Below are positions 43,722 through 52,364 of a stretch of 64,000 bases of DNA, in pieces. Made by a program: the position numbers and the translations under genes. The notes under the pieces were generated by a model. It was not told the DNA's origin. It searched no databases and saw only the letters and a program-made list of their open reading frames with translations. This DNA comes from Fidelibacterota bacterium (GTDB taxonomy: Bacteria > Pseudomonadota > Alphaproteobacteria > Rhodospirillales > Rhodospirillaceae): positions 22,799 through 86,798 of the forward strand of contig CANJPG010000002.1 in the NCBI GenBank assembly GCA_947476065.1, in the 5' to 3' direction. Positions within the stretch are counted from its first letter, which is position 1, and each line of letters starts with the position of its first letter.

Positions 43722-43784
43722 TGGCTTCGCCCCTTTCGGTCCGGCGAGAAAGCGTCCAAGGATCAGCGCCTTGAACATCACAAA

Positions 43785-43818
43785 ACGGAAAAAAATGAGG
43801 GCGGCCACCAGACCGCCC
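43785..43818 (-). terminator. Intrinsic terminator after the ABC-2 permease gene
   Basis: Read on the minus strand, GGGCGG (43818-43813) and CCGCCC (43804-43799) form a 6-bp stem with an 8-base loop, followed by TCA and a run of T. It lies between the permease (stop at 43882) and argD (start 43721), so it insulates the arginine operon. Confidence 0.75.
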
Positions 43819-43881
43819 GTCGCGGGGATTCATACGCCAAACCGAGGTTTTGTCAACGCCCGCGCGGGGAAAATTGCGGCT

Positions 43882-44703
43882 TTAGGGCTTCAGCTTGTAG
43901 CCGCTTTTGATCATGCGGTAGGTCCAGATGAACATCACGATGTTCAAGATGGACAGAACGATAATACCGGTCACCGGACGGCTCTCGTGCCCCAGGAATC
44001 CGTAGCGGAAGCCGTCGATGTTGTAGAAAAACGGGTTGAAGTGCGCCAGGAATTGCGCCCAGGGCGGCAGGCGGTCGATGGTGTAGAAGGTGCCTGACAA
44101 AAATGTCAGTGGCGTGACGATAAAGTTTGTCACCGCCGCCATGTGGTCGAATTTTTCTGCCCATACGGCCGTTAGAACCCCGGCCATGGCCATGAACAGG
44201 CAGCCGGCGCAGGCATGGAAAATGATCATGCCTACGCTGTAGACGTGCAAATGGGCAAACAGCGCCATGGACGCCGCGCAGGCCACGCCGACGACCAAGC
44301 CGCGCGTCATGCCGCCCAAGGTCCAGGCGACGGTCAGCTCAAAGGCGCTTAAGGGTGGCATCAGGACGTCGACGATATTGCCCTGCACCTTCGAGACCAG
44401 AATCGACGAAGAGGTGTTGGCGAAAGCGTTCTGGATCATGGTCATGATCACTAGCCCGGGAACGAGAAAGTCCTCAAAGGGGTAGCCTGCGATCTGCGTG
44501 CTGCCGCGCCCGAAGGCAAAGACCATCATCAAAAGGAACATCAGCGTGGTGATGACCGGCGCCGCGACAGTCTGAAAGATGACTTTCCAGAAGCGGCGCA
44601 CTTCCTTGAGATACAGCTCCCACATGCCACGCCAATTGACCGCCCCCATGCTGCGCGGCAGGGGAATGGTAAATTTGGACGCAGGTACAAGGCGGTCGTG
44701 CAT
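43882..44703 (-). CDS. ABC-2 type transporter permease
   Basis: A 273-residue inner-membrane protein with six predicted helices and the ABC-2 signature region FLSGTFYTIDRLPPWAQFL near residue 195. Early landmarks are ELYLKEVRRFWKVIFQTVAA and LVPGLVIMTMIQNAFANTSS. Such permeases export lipids, polysaccharides or drugs together with an ATPase. No ATPase gene adjoins it in the window, so its partner must be encoded elsewhere. It diverges from recX over 126 bp. Confidence 0.88.
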   Translation of the reverse strand: MHDRLVPASKFTIPLPRSMGAVNWRGMWELYLKEVRRFWKVIFQTVAAPVITTLMFLLMMVFAFGRGSTQIAGYPFEDFLVPGLVIMTMIQNAFANTSSSILVSKVQGNIVDVLMPPLSAFELTVAWTLGGMTRGLVVGVACAASMALFAHLHVYSVGMIIFHACAGCLFMAMAGVLTAVWAEKFDHMAAVTNFIVTPLTFLSGTFYTIDRLPPWAQFLAHFNPFFYNIDGFRYGFLGHESRPVTGIIVLSILNIVMFIWTYRMIKSGYKLKP

Positions 44704-44829
44704 GGAACTCTCGGTATTGACGATACGGCCACTTTAGCAGTTGCGGCGGCGATTACAGAGGTGTTTTGCCCAAGTTTCTTGGGCCGGATTTAGGCTGACC
44801 GGCAGAATCCTGCAAGGGTACAGTGCGGG

Positions 44830-45426
44830 ATGCCTGCAAAACCTCGCTCTTCCGATGAAACCCAGCGCCCGGCACGCAAACCCGGGCCGAAGCCGATGAC
44901 TCAGCGGCGGATGGAGAATATCGCCAAATTCCACGTCGAGCGCTTCGCCACCACCGCCAGCCAGCTCAAGCGTGTTCTCATGCGCCGGGCCGAACGCGCC
45001 GCCCGCATCCACGGCGGCGACCGGTCCGAATTCGCCGCCTGGGCCGAGGCGATTGTGGTGCGCATGGTGCGCACTGGCGTCGTCAACGACGCCCGCTATG
45101 CGGCGGACCGTACGGCTTCATTGCGGCGGCTGGGCAAAAGCCCCGGCAAAATCCGCAACCTTCTGCGGGCCAAGGGCGTTGATCGCAAGCTCATCGACGA
45201 TGTTCTGGCAGATACAGCCGTGACCGTTACCGGCGATGACGCGGCACTGGAAGCTGCGCTGGCCTATGCCCGGCGGCGACGGCTAGGTCCCTTCGGCGAG
45301 CAGAGTGAAGATGCGGACATGAAACGCAAGAAAGCCACCAAGGACCTCTCGGCGCTGGCGCGCGCCGGGTTTTCATATGACATCGCCAAACGCATCGTCA
45401 GCGCCGCCTCGGTCGAGGAGATTTAG
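44830..45426 (+). CDS. recX: Regulatory protein RecX
   Basis: A 198-residue basic, helical protein with RecX features: RVLMRRAERAARIHG, VVNDARYAADRTASLRRLGK, IRNLLRAKGVDRKLIDDVLA and a C-terminal LARAGFSYDIAKRIV. RecX binds RecA filaments and limits recombination. recA is not in the window, which is common in alphaproteobacteria. Its stop overlaps the GTG start of the MFS gene by one base. Confidence 0.88.
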   Translation: MPAKPRSSDETQRPARKPGPKPMTQRRMENIAKFHVERFATTASQLKRVLMRRAERAARIHGGDRSEFAAWAEAIVVRMVRTGVVNDARYAADRTASLRRLGKSPGKIRNLLRAKGVDRKLIDDVLADTAVTVTGDDAALEAALAYARRRRLGPFGEQSEDADMKRKKATKDLSALARAGFSYDIAKRIVSAASVEEI

Positions 45427-46952
45427 TGGTCGCTGTGGAAACGCCCTGGCGGAATTGGCTTGGCTTCGCCGCCATGACGACCGGTATGTTTCTTGCCATT
45501 CTCGATATTCAGATCGTCGCCAGTTCTCTGCTTGATATCCAGCTCAGCCTGAAGATTCCCGGGCCGCGGCTCAGCTACATCCAGACGACCTATTTGATTG
45601 CCGAGGTCATCGCCATCGCGCTAACCGGCTGGCTGACGCGTGTGATGTCCACACGCTGGCTTTTCGTCGCGGCCATGACCGGATTTGTGCTGGCCAGCGC
45701 CGCCTGTGCCGCCTCGACCACCTATCCCATGCTTTACGGGTTTCGCTTTATTCAGGGGCTGTTCGGCGGTGCGATTATCCCGTTGGTTTTTTCCGCCGCT
45801 TTCCTGATGTTCCCGCCGCGGCACCAGCCCTTAGCCACCGTCATCGGCGGTGGCTTCGCCATGCTGGCGCCCACCGTGGGCCCCTATATCGGCGGCTGGA
45901 TCACGGAGCACCTGTCCTGGCACTGGCTGTTTTTGATCAACATAATTCCCGGCTTCGTGGTCGCAGGCGTCGCGAGCGTCTGCGTGACGTTCGATCGGCC
46001 TGACTGGCGCCACGCCCGCAAGCTCGACGTGTTGGCGCTGGTTTTCATTGTGATTTTTCTCACCACGCTCGAGCTTACCTTGAAGGAAGCCCCCAAGCTG
46101 GGATGGAGCAGCCCGCTGGCGCTGACCTTCGGCCTCGCCTGCGTCGCGAGCGGAGCGGGAGCCATCTATCGCTGCCTGCACCAGACCGAGCCATTGGTGG
46201 ATTTGCGCACCTTCCGCGATCCGACCTTTGCCATCGGCGCCTGGTTCAGCTTTGTCCTCGGCATGGCGCTGTTCGGCTCGACCTACATGCTGCCGCTGTT
46301 CCTCGGGATCGTGCGTCAATTGGGTCCCCTGGAAATCGGCTCGATCATGATCGTCACCGGGGCGGCGCAATTGTTGACGGCGCCCTTTGCCGCTTTCGCC
46401 GAACCCCGGCTACCGCCACGCCCGATGACGGCAGTCGGATATAGCCTGGTCGCGGCGGGCCTGATCTGGAACGGCTTTGCGACCTACGCGTGGGAGTTTG
46501 ACGAGCTGCTGGCCCCTCAAATGTTGCGCGGCGTAGGGTTCATGCTGTGTCTACTGCCGGTGACGCGCCTTGCTTTGGGTCAGCTAGCGCCCGACAGCAT
46601 CCCCAACGGCTCGGGCCTCTTCAACCTCATGCGCAACATCGGTGGCGCGGTCGGCCTAGCCTTGATCGATACCGTGATCGAAAACCGCGCGCCGCTTCAT
46701 GTGGACAAAATTGTCGCCCGTTTGCAGGCCGGCGACCGCGATATGGCCGCTTTTGTCGGGCTGCCCTTGGAGCGCTTTACCGGCACGCCGCTTGCGGAAA
46801 TTGATCAAACCGCCCGTGAGATTGCCGAGCCGCTTGTGCGCCGCGCCGCAACCGTCGCCAGCCTCAACGACGCCTGGCTGCTGTTGGGTGCTGTGATTGC
46901 CGCATCGCTGCTGGCCGTTCCATTTATGAAGCGGCCGGGCGGCGAACGCTAA
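45426..46952 (+). CDS. MFS multidrug exporter, DHA2/EmrB type
   Basis: A 508-residue membrane protein with about 14 predicted helices. The N-terminal FLAILDIQIVASSLLDIQ is the EmrB-family helix 1 motif D1, followed by GFRFIQGLFGGAIIPLVFSA and the antiporter motif region APTVGPYIGGWI. It should export drugs or other amphipathic compounds by proton antiport. It starts with GTG 45426, coupled to recX. No membrane-fusion (EmrA) gene is next to it. Its 3' end overlaps the convergent ICMT-like gene by 29 bp. Confidence 0.9.
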   Translation: MVAVETPWRNWLGFAAMTTGMFLAILDIQIVASSLLDIQLSLKIPGPRLSYIQTTYLIAEVIAIALTGWLTRVMSTRWLFVAAMTGFVLASAACAASTTYPMLYGFRFIQGLFGGAIIPLVFSAAFLMFPPRHQPLATVIGGGFAMLAPTVGPYIGGWITEHLSWHWLFLINIIPGFVVAGVASVCVTFDRPDWRHARKLDVLALVFIVIFLTTLELTLKEAPKLGWSSPLALTFGLACVASGAGAIYRCLHQTEPLVDLRTFRDPTFAIGAWFSFVLGMALFGSTYMLPLFLGIVRQLGPLEIGSIMIVTGAAQLLTAPFAAFAEPRLPPRPMTAVGYSLVAAGLIWNGFATYAWEFDELLAPQMLRGVGFMLCLLPVTRLALGQLAPDSIPNGSGLFNLMRNIGGAVGLALIDTVIENRAPLHVDKIVARLQAGDRDMAAFVGLPLERFTGTPLAEIDQTAREIAEPLVRRAATVASLNDAWLLLGAVIAASLLAVPFMKRPGGER

Positions 46953-47427
46953 GGACTTCGTCTTCGGCGCGGATCCGCACCCAGAGCATTGCGGCATTGA
47001 GCACGGAAAAAACTACGGCGATCTGCCAGGCGCCGAACACCAGCGGCAGCAGAGCGATCTCCAGAACTACAACGACATAGTTCGGATGGCGCAGGAACTT
47101 GTAGGGCCCGCGCCTGACCAACGGCGCGTCGGGCAATGTGATGATGCGTGTCGTCCAATACTCCCCCAGACTCAGCATCACCCAGATGCGAAACATCTGC
47201 AGAAGAAGAAACAGCGCAAGCAGCGGCACAGAAACATCGCGTGGCGTCACGGCGGCCCAGGCCACAATTGCCACAAGCCATGAGACGTGCATGACGATCA
47301 TCACCGGGTAGTGGGCCGCGCCCGCTTCGACCGCGCCGCGCGCCATCAACCGGGCCGTGTTGCGCCGGGCAATGACCAGCTCCAACAAGCGCTCGACAAT
47401 CACATATACAAGAAGCGCCGTGGCCAT
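46924..47427 (-). CDS. Isoprenylcysteine carboxyl methyltransferase (ICMT)-like membrane protein
   Basis: A 167-residue membrane protein with about four helices. The ICMT/phospholipid-methyltransferase signature is in the C-terminal half: RGPYKFLRHPNYVVVVLEIA. It starts at ATG 47427, overlapping the polyketide synthase stop by one base (TAATG). Similar proteins next to type III polyketide synthases (SrsB of Streptomyces) O-methylate alkylresorcinols, so that is the likely job here. The long upstream extension of the frame lies inside the synthase gene and is not used. Confidence 0.83.
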   Translation of the reverse strand: MATALLVYVIVERLLELVIARRNTARLMARGAVEAGAAHYPVMIVMHVSWLVAIVAWAAVTPRDVSVPLLALFLLLQMFRIWVMLSLGEYWTTRIITLPDAPLVRRGPYKFLRHPNYVVVVLEIALLPLVFGAWQIAVVFSVLNAAMLWVRIRAEDEVLSVRRPAAS

Positions 47428-48476
47428 TACAGCAATTCCAAAAGACACATCCCGACGGAAAAGCCCGGGCCAAGCGCAGCCATCAAATGTTTGCCACGGG
47501 CTTTGCGCGCCAGGGCCTTCTCGAAAACCGCCAGCACCGTCACCGCCGACATATTGCCGTGCTCGGCGAGCACGTCGCGCGCATCGGCAAGGCCGCCGTC
47601 CGGCAAGCCGTAGCAAGCCTCCAGCGCCGCGACGACTTTCTCGCCGCCGGGATGCATGATCATGCCGGCCAGATCTGCCTGCGTCAGTCCCAGTGTTGCC
47701 AAAAAGGTATCCGTCACCTCGCGCATTCTTTCGCGCACCAGAATGGGAATGCTTTGCGAGAACACTACACCCAAGCCGTCGTCTTCGACGCGCCAGCCCA
47801 TGATGCCGCGCGAGTCAGGCCAGGTATGCTCACCCCAGCCGGTGATGCGAGGATGGTCCTCGGAGCCATTGGCGCACAAGATCGCGGCGGCGGCGCCGTC
47901 GCCGAAGATGGTCGTGCCGATGATATTGGCCTTGCTGTCATCGCCGGCGCGAAACGTCAGTCCGCACAGCTCGGCGCACATGAACAACACCGCCTTTCCC
48001 GGCAAGGCGCGAGCCATGGCTGCCGCGCGGGCAAGGCCGATGACACCACCGGCACAGCCGAGGCCGAAAACCGGCAGGCGCTGAACGGTTGGCAGCAGCC
48101 CTAGAGGTCCCTGCAACAAAGAATCTAGAGACGGCGTGGCTATGCCTGTGGACGACACAGTTACTGTCGCCGCGATATCAGCGGGCGCGATGCCCGCGCT
48201 CTCGATTGCTCTGCGGCCAGCATCGGTGAGCAGCGCCAGGGCGTGTTCCTCGAACAAACGCATGCGCTCAGGCCAGCCGTGGGGCGCGGCATACCATTCC
48301 AGCGGCACACAGGAGTTTCGCTGTTTCACGCCGGCATTGCCGTAACTTTTGGCCATGCGCTGCATCAACTCGGCGCGATGGCCGAAGACCTCGGCGGCCT
48401 TGGCCAATACCTCATCCTGCCGCAGAGAATAGGGTGGATAGGCCATGGCGAGACTGTGGACCGAGACGGCGTTCAT
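47427..48476 (-). CDS. Type III polyketide synthase (chalcone-synthase family)
   Basis: A 349-residue thiolase-fold enzyme from ATG 48476. The catalytic triad is visible: Cys141 in FGLGCAGGVIGLARA, His in MIMHPGGEKVV and Asn in EHGNMSAVTVL. The C-terminal ALGPGFSVGMCLLEL is typical. It should condense a fatty acyl-CoA starter with malonyl-CoA to give alkylpyrones or alkylresorcinols. Its start overlaps the preceding gene by 4 bp (ATGA), and the ICMT-like methyltransferase is coupled downstream. Confidence 0.93.
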   Translation of the reverse strand: MNAVSVHSLAMAYPPYSLRQDEVLAKAAEVFGHRAELMQRMAKSYGNAGVKQRNSCVPLEWYAAPHGWPERMRLFEEHALALLTDAGRRAIESAGIAPADIAATVTVSSTGIATPSLDSLLQGPLGLLPTVQRLPVFGLGCAGGVIGLARAAAMARALPGKAVLFMCAELCGLTFRAGDDSKANIIGTTIFGDGAAAAILCANGSEDHPRITGWGEHTWPDSRGIMGWRVEDDGLGVVFSQSIPILVRERMREVTDTFLATLGLTQADLAGMIMHPGGEKVVAALEACYGLPDGGLADARDVLAEHGNMSAVTVLAVFEKALARKARGKHLMAALGPGFSVGMCLLELL

Positions 48477-48907
48477 GCGCGAGTTCCTGGCGGTAGAGAA
48501 CATGTGAGGGAAAGGACTGACGCATCTAACGCCCGGTCGTAGGCAAAGGTCTCATGCTGAAACGCCGGTTTCAGCGTTTCCGCCAGATAGCGCGCCATGC
48601 GCACGGTCTCGGCCGGCGGCGGCAAGGCCCAGGCCACGAAGATTCCCGCATTACCCTCGTGTGTTACGACCCAATGTGTATGGACGAGTGCCGCCAAGGC
48701 TCGGCCCAGGTCGGCGGTGGCGCCGACCCTTAGCCACTGTGGCCGCACACCGGTATGCCAAATCGCATAGAGGCCCTCGCGCCCAGCGAAACCCGCCACA
48801 TCCAGGCTCAGTAGGCGCGGGTAGGGTTGACCGGCCGGCTGCCACAAGGTTGGCGGCGCGGCTCCCAACATGCCGCCGAGCAGTTTCTTGAACGACGTGC
48901 GTTTCAT
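48473..48907 (-). CDS. Unknown protein of the polyketide-lipid operon
   Basis: A 144-residue soluble protein from ATG 48907, coupled by 4-bp overlaps to the PAP2 gene before it and the polyketide synthase after it, so it is surely translated. I do not recognise the family. The order GLYAIWHTG, then WLRVGATADLGRALAAL, then ETLKPAFQ resembles the GIY-YIG fold (GIY, YIG, KPxxN) with the catalytic residues altered; this is a weak reading. Its place suggests an accessory for the lipid made by the operon. Confidence 0.72.
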   Translation of the reverse strand: MKRTSFKKLLGGMLGAAPPTLWQPAGQPYPRLLSLDVAGFAGREGLYAIWHTGVRPQWLRVGATADLGRALAALVHTHWVVTHEGNAGIFVAWALPPPAETVRMARYLAETLKPAFQHETFAYDRALDASVLSLTCSLPPGTRA

Positions 48908-49584
48908 CGCGCCGGCGCGCGGTTGAGAATGAGTCTCGCGAAGACAGCATTTACGACAACAACTATGAAGCCGGCAGCGACGATGTCGCTGAAGAAGTGC
49001 CCGCCTTGGGCAATGCGTACAAAGCCTACGGCCAACCCAAACACCACGCCGACGAGAACGCCCCAGGGGCGCTGTTTGGCCGGCAGAAAGGCGGCATATG
49101 CGATCGCCCAGAAGGCTATCGCCGCATGACCCGAGACAAAAGAGCAGTTGCTGTCGCACTGCTGCGCCGGCACCCAAGGCAAGGTGTAGACCGCATCGCC
49201 GCCGAATTCACTGATGTCCTTGGGGCGCGCCCGGCCCCAGTTGGGCTTTAGCAACGCCTCGACAATCAAGCCCGGCCCGATCAGGAGCGTCAGCCAAAGA
49301 TAGGTGATACGCGGCGTGGTCAGACGCCACGGCCAGTCCGGTTTCATCAGGCCCGTCAGCCACAGCCCGAAGCAAAAGCCGAAACTGCCGATGACAACGT
49401 CGGGCACGACGCTGCGCACAAACTCAAGCAGTCCTTCGGTATCCCAGGTGAACCCGCGCCCGGGAATGTAGAACGGTCGGCTGAGCGGAAGATCGAGACC
49501 AGGAAACAACATCAGCACAAACAAAAATCCCGCCGCCCAGCGGGTGGGATGTTCGCGCAGGTCGTCGATAAGACGGGCAAACAT
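48904..49584 (-). CDS. PAP2-family lipid phosphatase
   Basis: A 226-residue membrane protein with five to six helices and the three phosphatase motifs: KPNWGRARP (KxxxxxxRP), CSFVSGHAAI (PSGH-like, with Val for Pro) and VRIAQGGHFFSD (SRxxxxxHxxxD-like, with Val-Arg for Ser-Arg). It dephosphorylates lipid phosphates, for example phosphatidic acid or undecaprenyl diphosphate, at the inner membrane. It sits between the LptG-like permease (6-bp gap) and the unknown gene (4-bp overlap). Confidence 0.9.
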   Translation of the reverse strand: MFARLIDDLREHPTRWAAGFLFVLMLFPGLDLPLSRPFYIPGRGFTWDTEGLLEFVRSVVPDVVIGSFGFCFGLWLTGLMKPDWPWRLTTPRITYLWLTLLIGPGLIVEALLKPNWGRARPKDISEFGGDAVYTLPWVPAQQCDSNCSFVSGHAAIAFWAIAYAAFLPAKQRPWGVLVGVVFGLAVGFVRIAQGGHFFSDIVAAGFIVVVVNAVFARLILNRAPAR

Positions 49585-49590
49585 CAGCCC

Positions 49591-50697
49591 TCAGCCGTCT
49601 TCGCGGTGGAAGAGATAGGCCAGACCCAGCATGCCGGCCACCGCCGCCGGCGCCCAAGCCGCGAGGAGCACAGGCAATGTCGAAGACAGTCCAAGGGCAT
49701 AGAGGAACCGGCTGAAAAAATAGAGCAGAAAACCAACACCCAACGCGGCAATGCCGCGCCCGGTCCAACCGGCGAGGCGCACACTGCCGGTGAGATTGAA
49801 GGCGGCCGCGATCAGCACCATCGCACACAACAGCCACGGCGAGGCCAATTGCGAATACCAATAGAGCCGGTGCGGCAAAGCCGAGAAGCCCGACTCTTCG
49901 GAAAAGCGAATGAACTGCGGGATTTCCCAGAACGACATGGTCTCGGGCGAGGCAAAACTGTCCTGCACTTTGCTCATGGTGATCGATGTCGGCAGTTTGT
50001 AGGTTTCGTAAAATGTCGACGACTTGCCGGGCAGGATGTCCCAGACTTTATCCAGATCGAAGGCGCCGTCGACCAAACGCCCGCCAGCCGCTTCTATGCG
50101 GCGGGACAGACTTTCTTTGTTGTCGGTCTGGAAGATAGAGACTTTGGAGAGTTGGAGGACGTCTTCGCCCTGGTGGATCGACGCGGCATAGACCACCGTC
50201 GCAACGCCGCCCGCGGTCTCACGCAGCCACAGCCCGTTCTCGCCGACATCAAGGGTGGCGTCTTGGCCGCGGATGAGGTTGTCATCCATGCGCTGATAGG
50301 AATCGTACATGCTTGCCGCCAGCGGATCGACGATGGCCAAGTTGAGCAGGCCGAAAATCGCCGTGAGGATCAACGGCGGCGCGAGGAACTGCCAGACCGA
50401 AATGCCTGCCGAGCGAATGACGACGAGTTCATGGCTGCGCGACAGGCGAAACAGCACAAACATCATCGCCAGCATGGCGACGAAGGGCAGCGTCGCCTGG
50501 GCGGTATGCGGCAGTTTGAGCAGCGCCATGCTGAAGACCGTGCTGAAATCCAGGACCTCCGAGCCGACCGACCGGCGCATCAGCTCAATGGTATCGAACA
50601 GCAGCACCAGCGCCACGATCACAGCCAGCAACCCGAAGAACGACACGATGAAGTGCCGGCCGAGATAAAGCGATAATGTCCGATGGACGCGGTTCAC
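49591..50697 (-). CDS. lptG: LptF/LptG-family permease
   Basis: A 368-residue protein with three N-terminal helices, a periplasmic beta-jellyroll region (about residues 130-270) and three C-terminal helices, as in the LPS export permeases. Landmarks are YLGRHFIVSFFGLLAVIV, LPFVAMLAMMFVLFRLSRSH and LVVIRSAGISVWQFLAPP. LptG normally pairs with LptF, encoded next to it. No lptF adjoins this copy, and it instead leads an operon with PAP2 and polyketide genes. It is either a separated lptG or a paralogue for another lipid. It diverges from the cobalamin gene over 112 bp. Confidence 0.85.
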   Translation of the reverse strand: MNRVHRTLSLYLGRHFIVSFFGLLAVIVALVLLFDTIELMRRSVGSEVLDFSTVFSMALLKLPHTAQATLPFVAMLAMMFVLFRLSRSHELVVIRSAGISVWQFLAPPLILTAIFGLLNLAIVDPLAASMYDSYQRMDDNLIRGQDATLDVGENGLWLRETAGGVATVVYAASIHQGEDVLQLSKVSIFQTDNKESLSRRIEAAGGRLVDGAFDLDKVWDILPGKSSTFYETYKLPTSITMSKVQDSFASPETMSFWEIPQFIRFSEESGFSALPHRLYWYSQLASPWLLCAMVLIAAAFNLTGSVRLAGWTGRGIAALGVGFLLYFFSRFLYALGLSSTLPVLLAAWAPAAVAGMLGLAYLFHREDG

Positions 50698-50809
50698 GCG
50701 GGTAACTTTCGGCAGGGCGAAGGCTCTGGCGCATCATAGTGCAATCGCGGCGGTGGCGCGCCTCAAAATCCCTGCGTAAGATGCTGCTTCCGTAACGAAG
50801 AGTCCCCGC

Positions 50810-51394
50810 ATGGTCAAACTAACTAAAATCTATACGCGCGGCGGCGACAAGGGCGACACGTCCCTGGGCGACGGCTCCCGCGTACGTAAATACGATCTGC
50901 GCGTGGCGGCATACGGAACGCTGGACGAGGCCAATTCCACGGTTGGCCTTGCGCGCCTGCACGCGGCAAAGATTGCTGACGGGGGCGCCTGCGATGCCAT
51001 GTTGGCGCGCATCCAGAACGACCTATTCGACCTGGGCGCCGATCTCTGCACGCCCAGTACACCCAACGAAGATCCGAAGATGGTGCTGCGTATCGTCCAG
51101 GCCCAGGTAGACCGTCTCGAACACGAGATAGATGCGATGAATGCGACCCTGCAGCCGCTGTCGTCCTTTGTGCTGCCTGGCGGCAGTGCGACTGCGGCTT
51201 ACCTGCATCTTGCGCGCACGGTGGTGCGCCGCGCCGAACGCGAGATCACGGAACTTGTGGAACGCGAGACCGTCAATCCGCTGGCGTTGATCTACGCCAA
51301 CCGCCTGTCCGACCACCTCTTTGTCGCATCGCGCTTTGTGAATGCCGCCGAGAGCGGCGATGTGCTGTGGTCTCCGGGCGCTAATCGCAGCTGA
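50810..51394 (+). CDS. pduO: ATP:cob(I)alamin adenosyltransferase, PduO type
   Basis: A 194-residue trimeric-type corrinoid adenosyltransferase. Landmarks: KIYTRGGDKGDTSLGDG (ATP site), RVAAYGTLDEANSTVGLAR, FVLPGGSATAAYLHLARTVV with RRAERE, and NRLSDHLFVASR. It makes adenosylcobalamin. It precedes the electron-transfer flavoprotein genes, a pairing common in alphaproteobacteria. It also shows that the organism handles B12, relevant to the radical SAM enzyme at 13138, although that class uses methyl- rather than adenosyl-cobalamin. Confidence 0.94.
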   Translation: MVKLTKIYTRGGDKGDTSLGDGSRVRKYDLRVAAYGTLDEANSTVGLARLHAAKIADGGACDAMLARIQNDLFDLGADLCTPSTPNEDPKMVLRIVQAQVDRLEHEIDAMNATLQPLSSFVLPGGSATAAYLHLARTVVRRAEREITELVERETVNPLALIYANRLSDHLFVASRFVNAAESGDVLWSPGANRS

Positions 51395-51451
51395 ACCCAT
51401 TGCGACGCAACATAAACCCGCATGCCTATGCTGCAGCGCAATATAATTTCG

Positions 51452-51480
51452 TTGACACTCTCCAAACGACGGACTAGTGG
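51452..51480 (+). promoter_or_regulatory. Candidate promoter upstream of etfB
   Basis: TTGACA (51452-51457) and TAGTGG (51475-51480) with a 17-bp spacer, in the 217-bp gap before etfB. The -35 is perfect and the -10 weak. The rest of the gap shows no gene. Confidence 0.35.
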
Positions 51481-51611
51481 TGTGCCCCCATTTTCAGATA
51501 CACCGATTGGGGGCCAGAAAAGGGGATCCAGCGTCAGGCGCCGGGGGGACGTGAGCCGCGCTCCGTCTTGGATGTCAAAATCTTGGACTTCATAACACGC
51601 AGGTTGATCGC

Positions 51612-52364
51612 ATGAAGGTACTCGTCGCCGTAAAGCGCGTAGTCGATTACAACGTCAAGGTCCGCGTCAAAGCGGACAAGACCGGTGTAGAGCTGGCCAA
51701 CGTCAAAATGTCCATGAACCCCTTTGACGAAATCGCCGTCGAAGAAGCGGTTCGGTTGAAGGAAGGCGGCAAGGCCACCGAGATCATCGTGGTTAGTATC
51801 GGCCCGACCGGCGCGCAAGAAACCATCCGCACAGCGCTGGCCATGGGCGCCGACCGTGGCATCCTGGTGCAGACCGATGCCGAAATTCAGCCCCTTGCTG
51901 TGGCCAAACTGCTGAAGGCCATAGTCGCCAAGGAAAATCCCAACCTCATCATTCTGGGCAAGCAGGCCATCGATGACGATGCCAACCAGACCGGCCAGAT
52001 GCTGGCCGCACTCTTGGGCTGGCCCCAGGGCACATTCGCCTCCAAAGTCGCGCTCGAAGCAGACAAGGTCGTGGTCACACGCGAAGTCGACGGCGGCCTC
52101 GAGACCATCAACCTGAAACTTCCGGCCATCGTGACGACCGACCTGCGTCTCAACGAGCCGCGCTACGCGTCGCTGCCAAACATCATGAAGGCCAAGAAGA
52201 AGACCATCGACACCATGGCGCCTGATGCCCTGGGCGTAGATATTACGCCCCGCCTCGTGACCTTGAAGGTCGAAGAGCCGCCCAAACGCCAGGGCGGCGC
52301 CAAGGTCGCCGATGTCGCCGCGCTGGTGGATAAACTGCGTAACGAAGCAAAGGTGATCGCATGA
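51612..52364 (+). CDS. etfB: Electron transfer flavoprotein beta subunit
   Basis: A 250-residue ETF-beta protein: [20 protein letters not shown] at the N-terminus, [19 protein letters not shown], and the AMP-binding region [17 protein letters not shown]. With EtfA it carries electrons from acyl-CoA and other dehydrogenases to the quinone pool through ETF-ubiquinone oxidoreductase. Its TGA overlaps the etfA ATG by 4 bp, ensuring equal synthesis of the two subunits. Confidence 0.96.
   Translation: MKVLVAVKRVVDYNVKVRVKADKTGVELANVKMSMNPFDEIAVEEAVRLKEGGKATEIIVVSIGPTGAQETIRTALAMGADRGILVQTDAEIQPLAVAKLLKAIVAKENPNLIILGKQAIDDDANQTGQMLAALLGWPQGTFASKVALEADKVVVTREVDGGLETINLKLPAIVTTDLRLNEPRYASLPNIMKAKKKTIDTMAPDALGVDITPRLVTLKVEEPPKRQGGAKVADVAALVDKLRNEAKVIA

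Noticed and set aside
46103..46444. Second coding frame within the MFS gene
   Set aside because: It is a plus-strand alternate frame rich in Arg and Ser, while the main frame shows membrane helices throughout.
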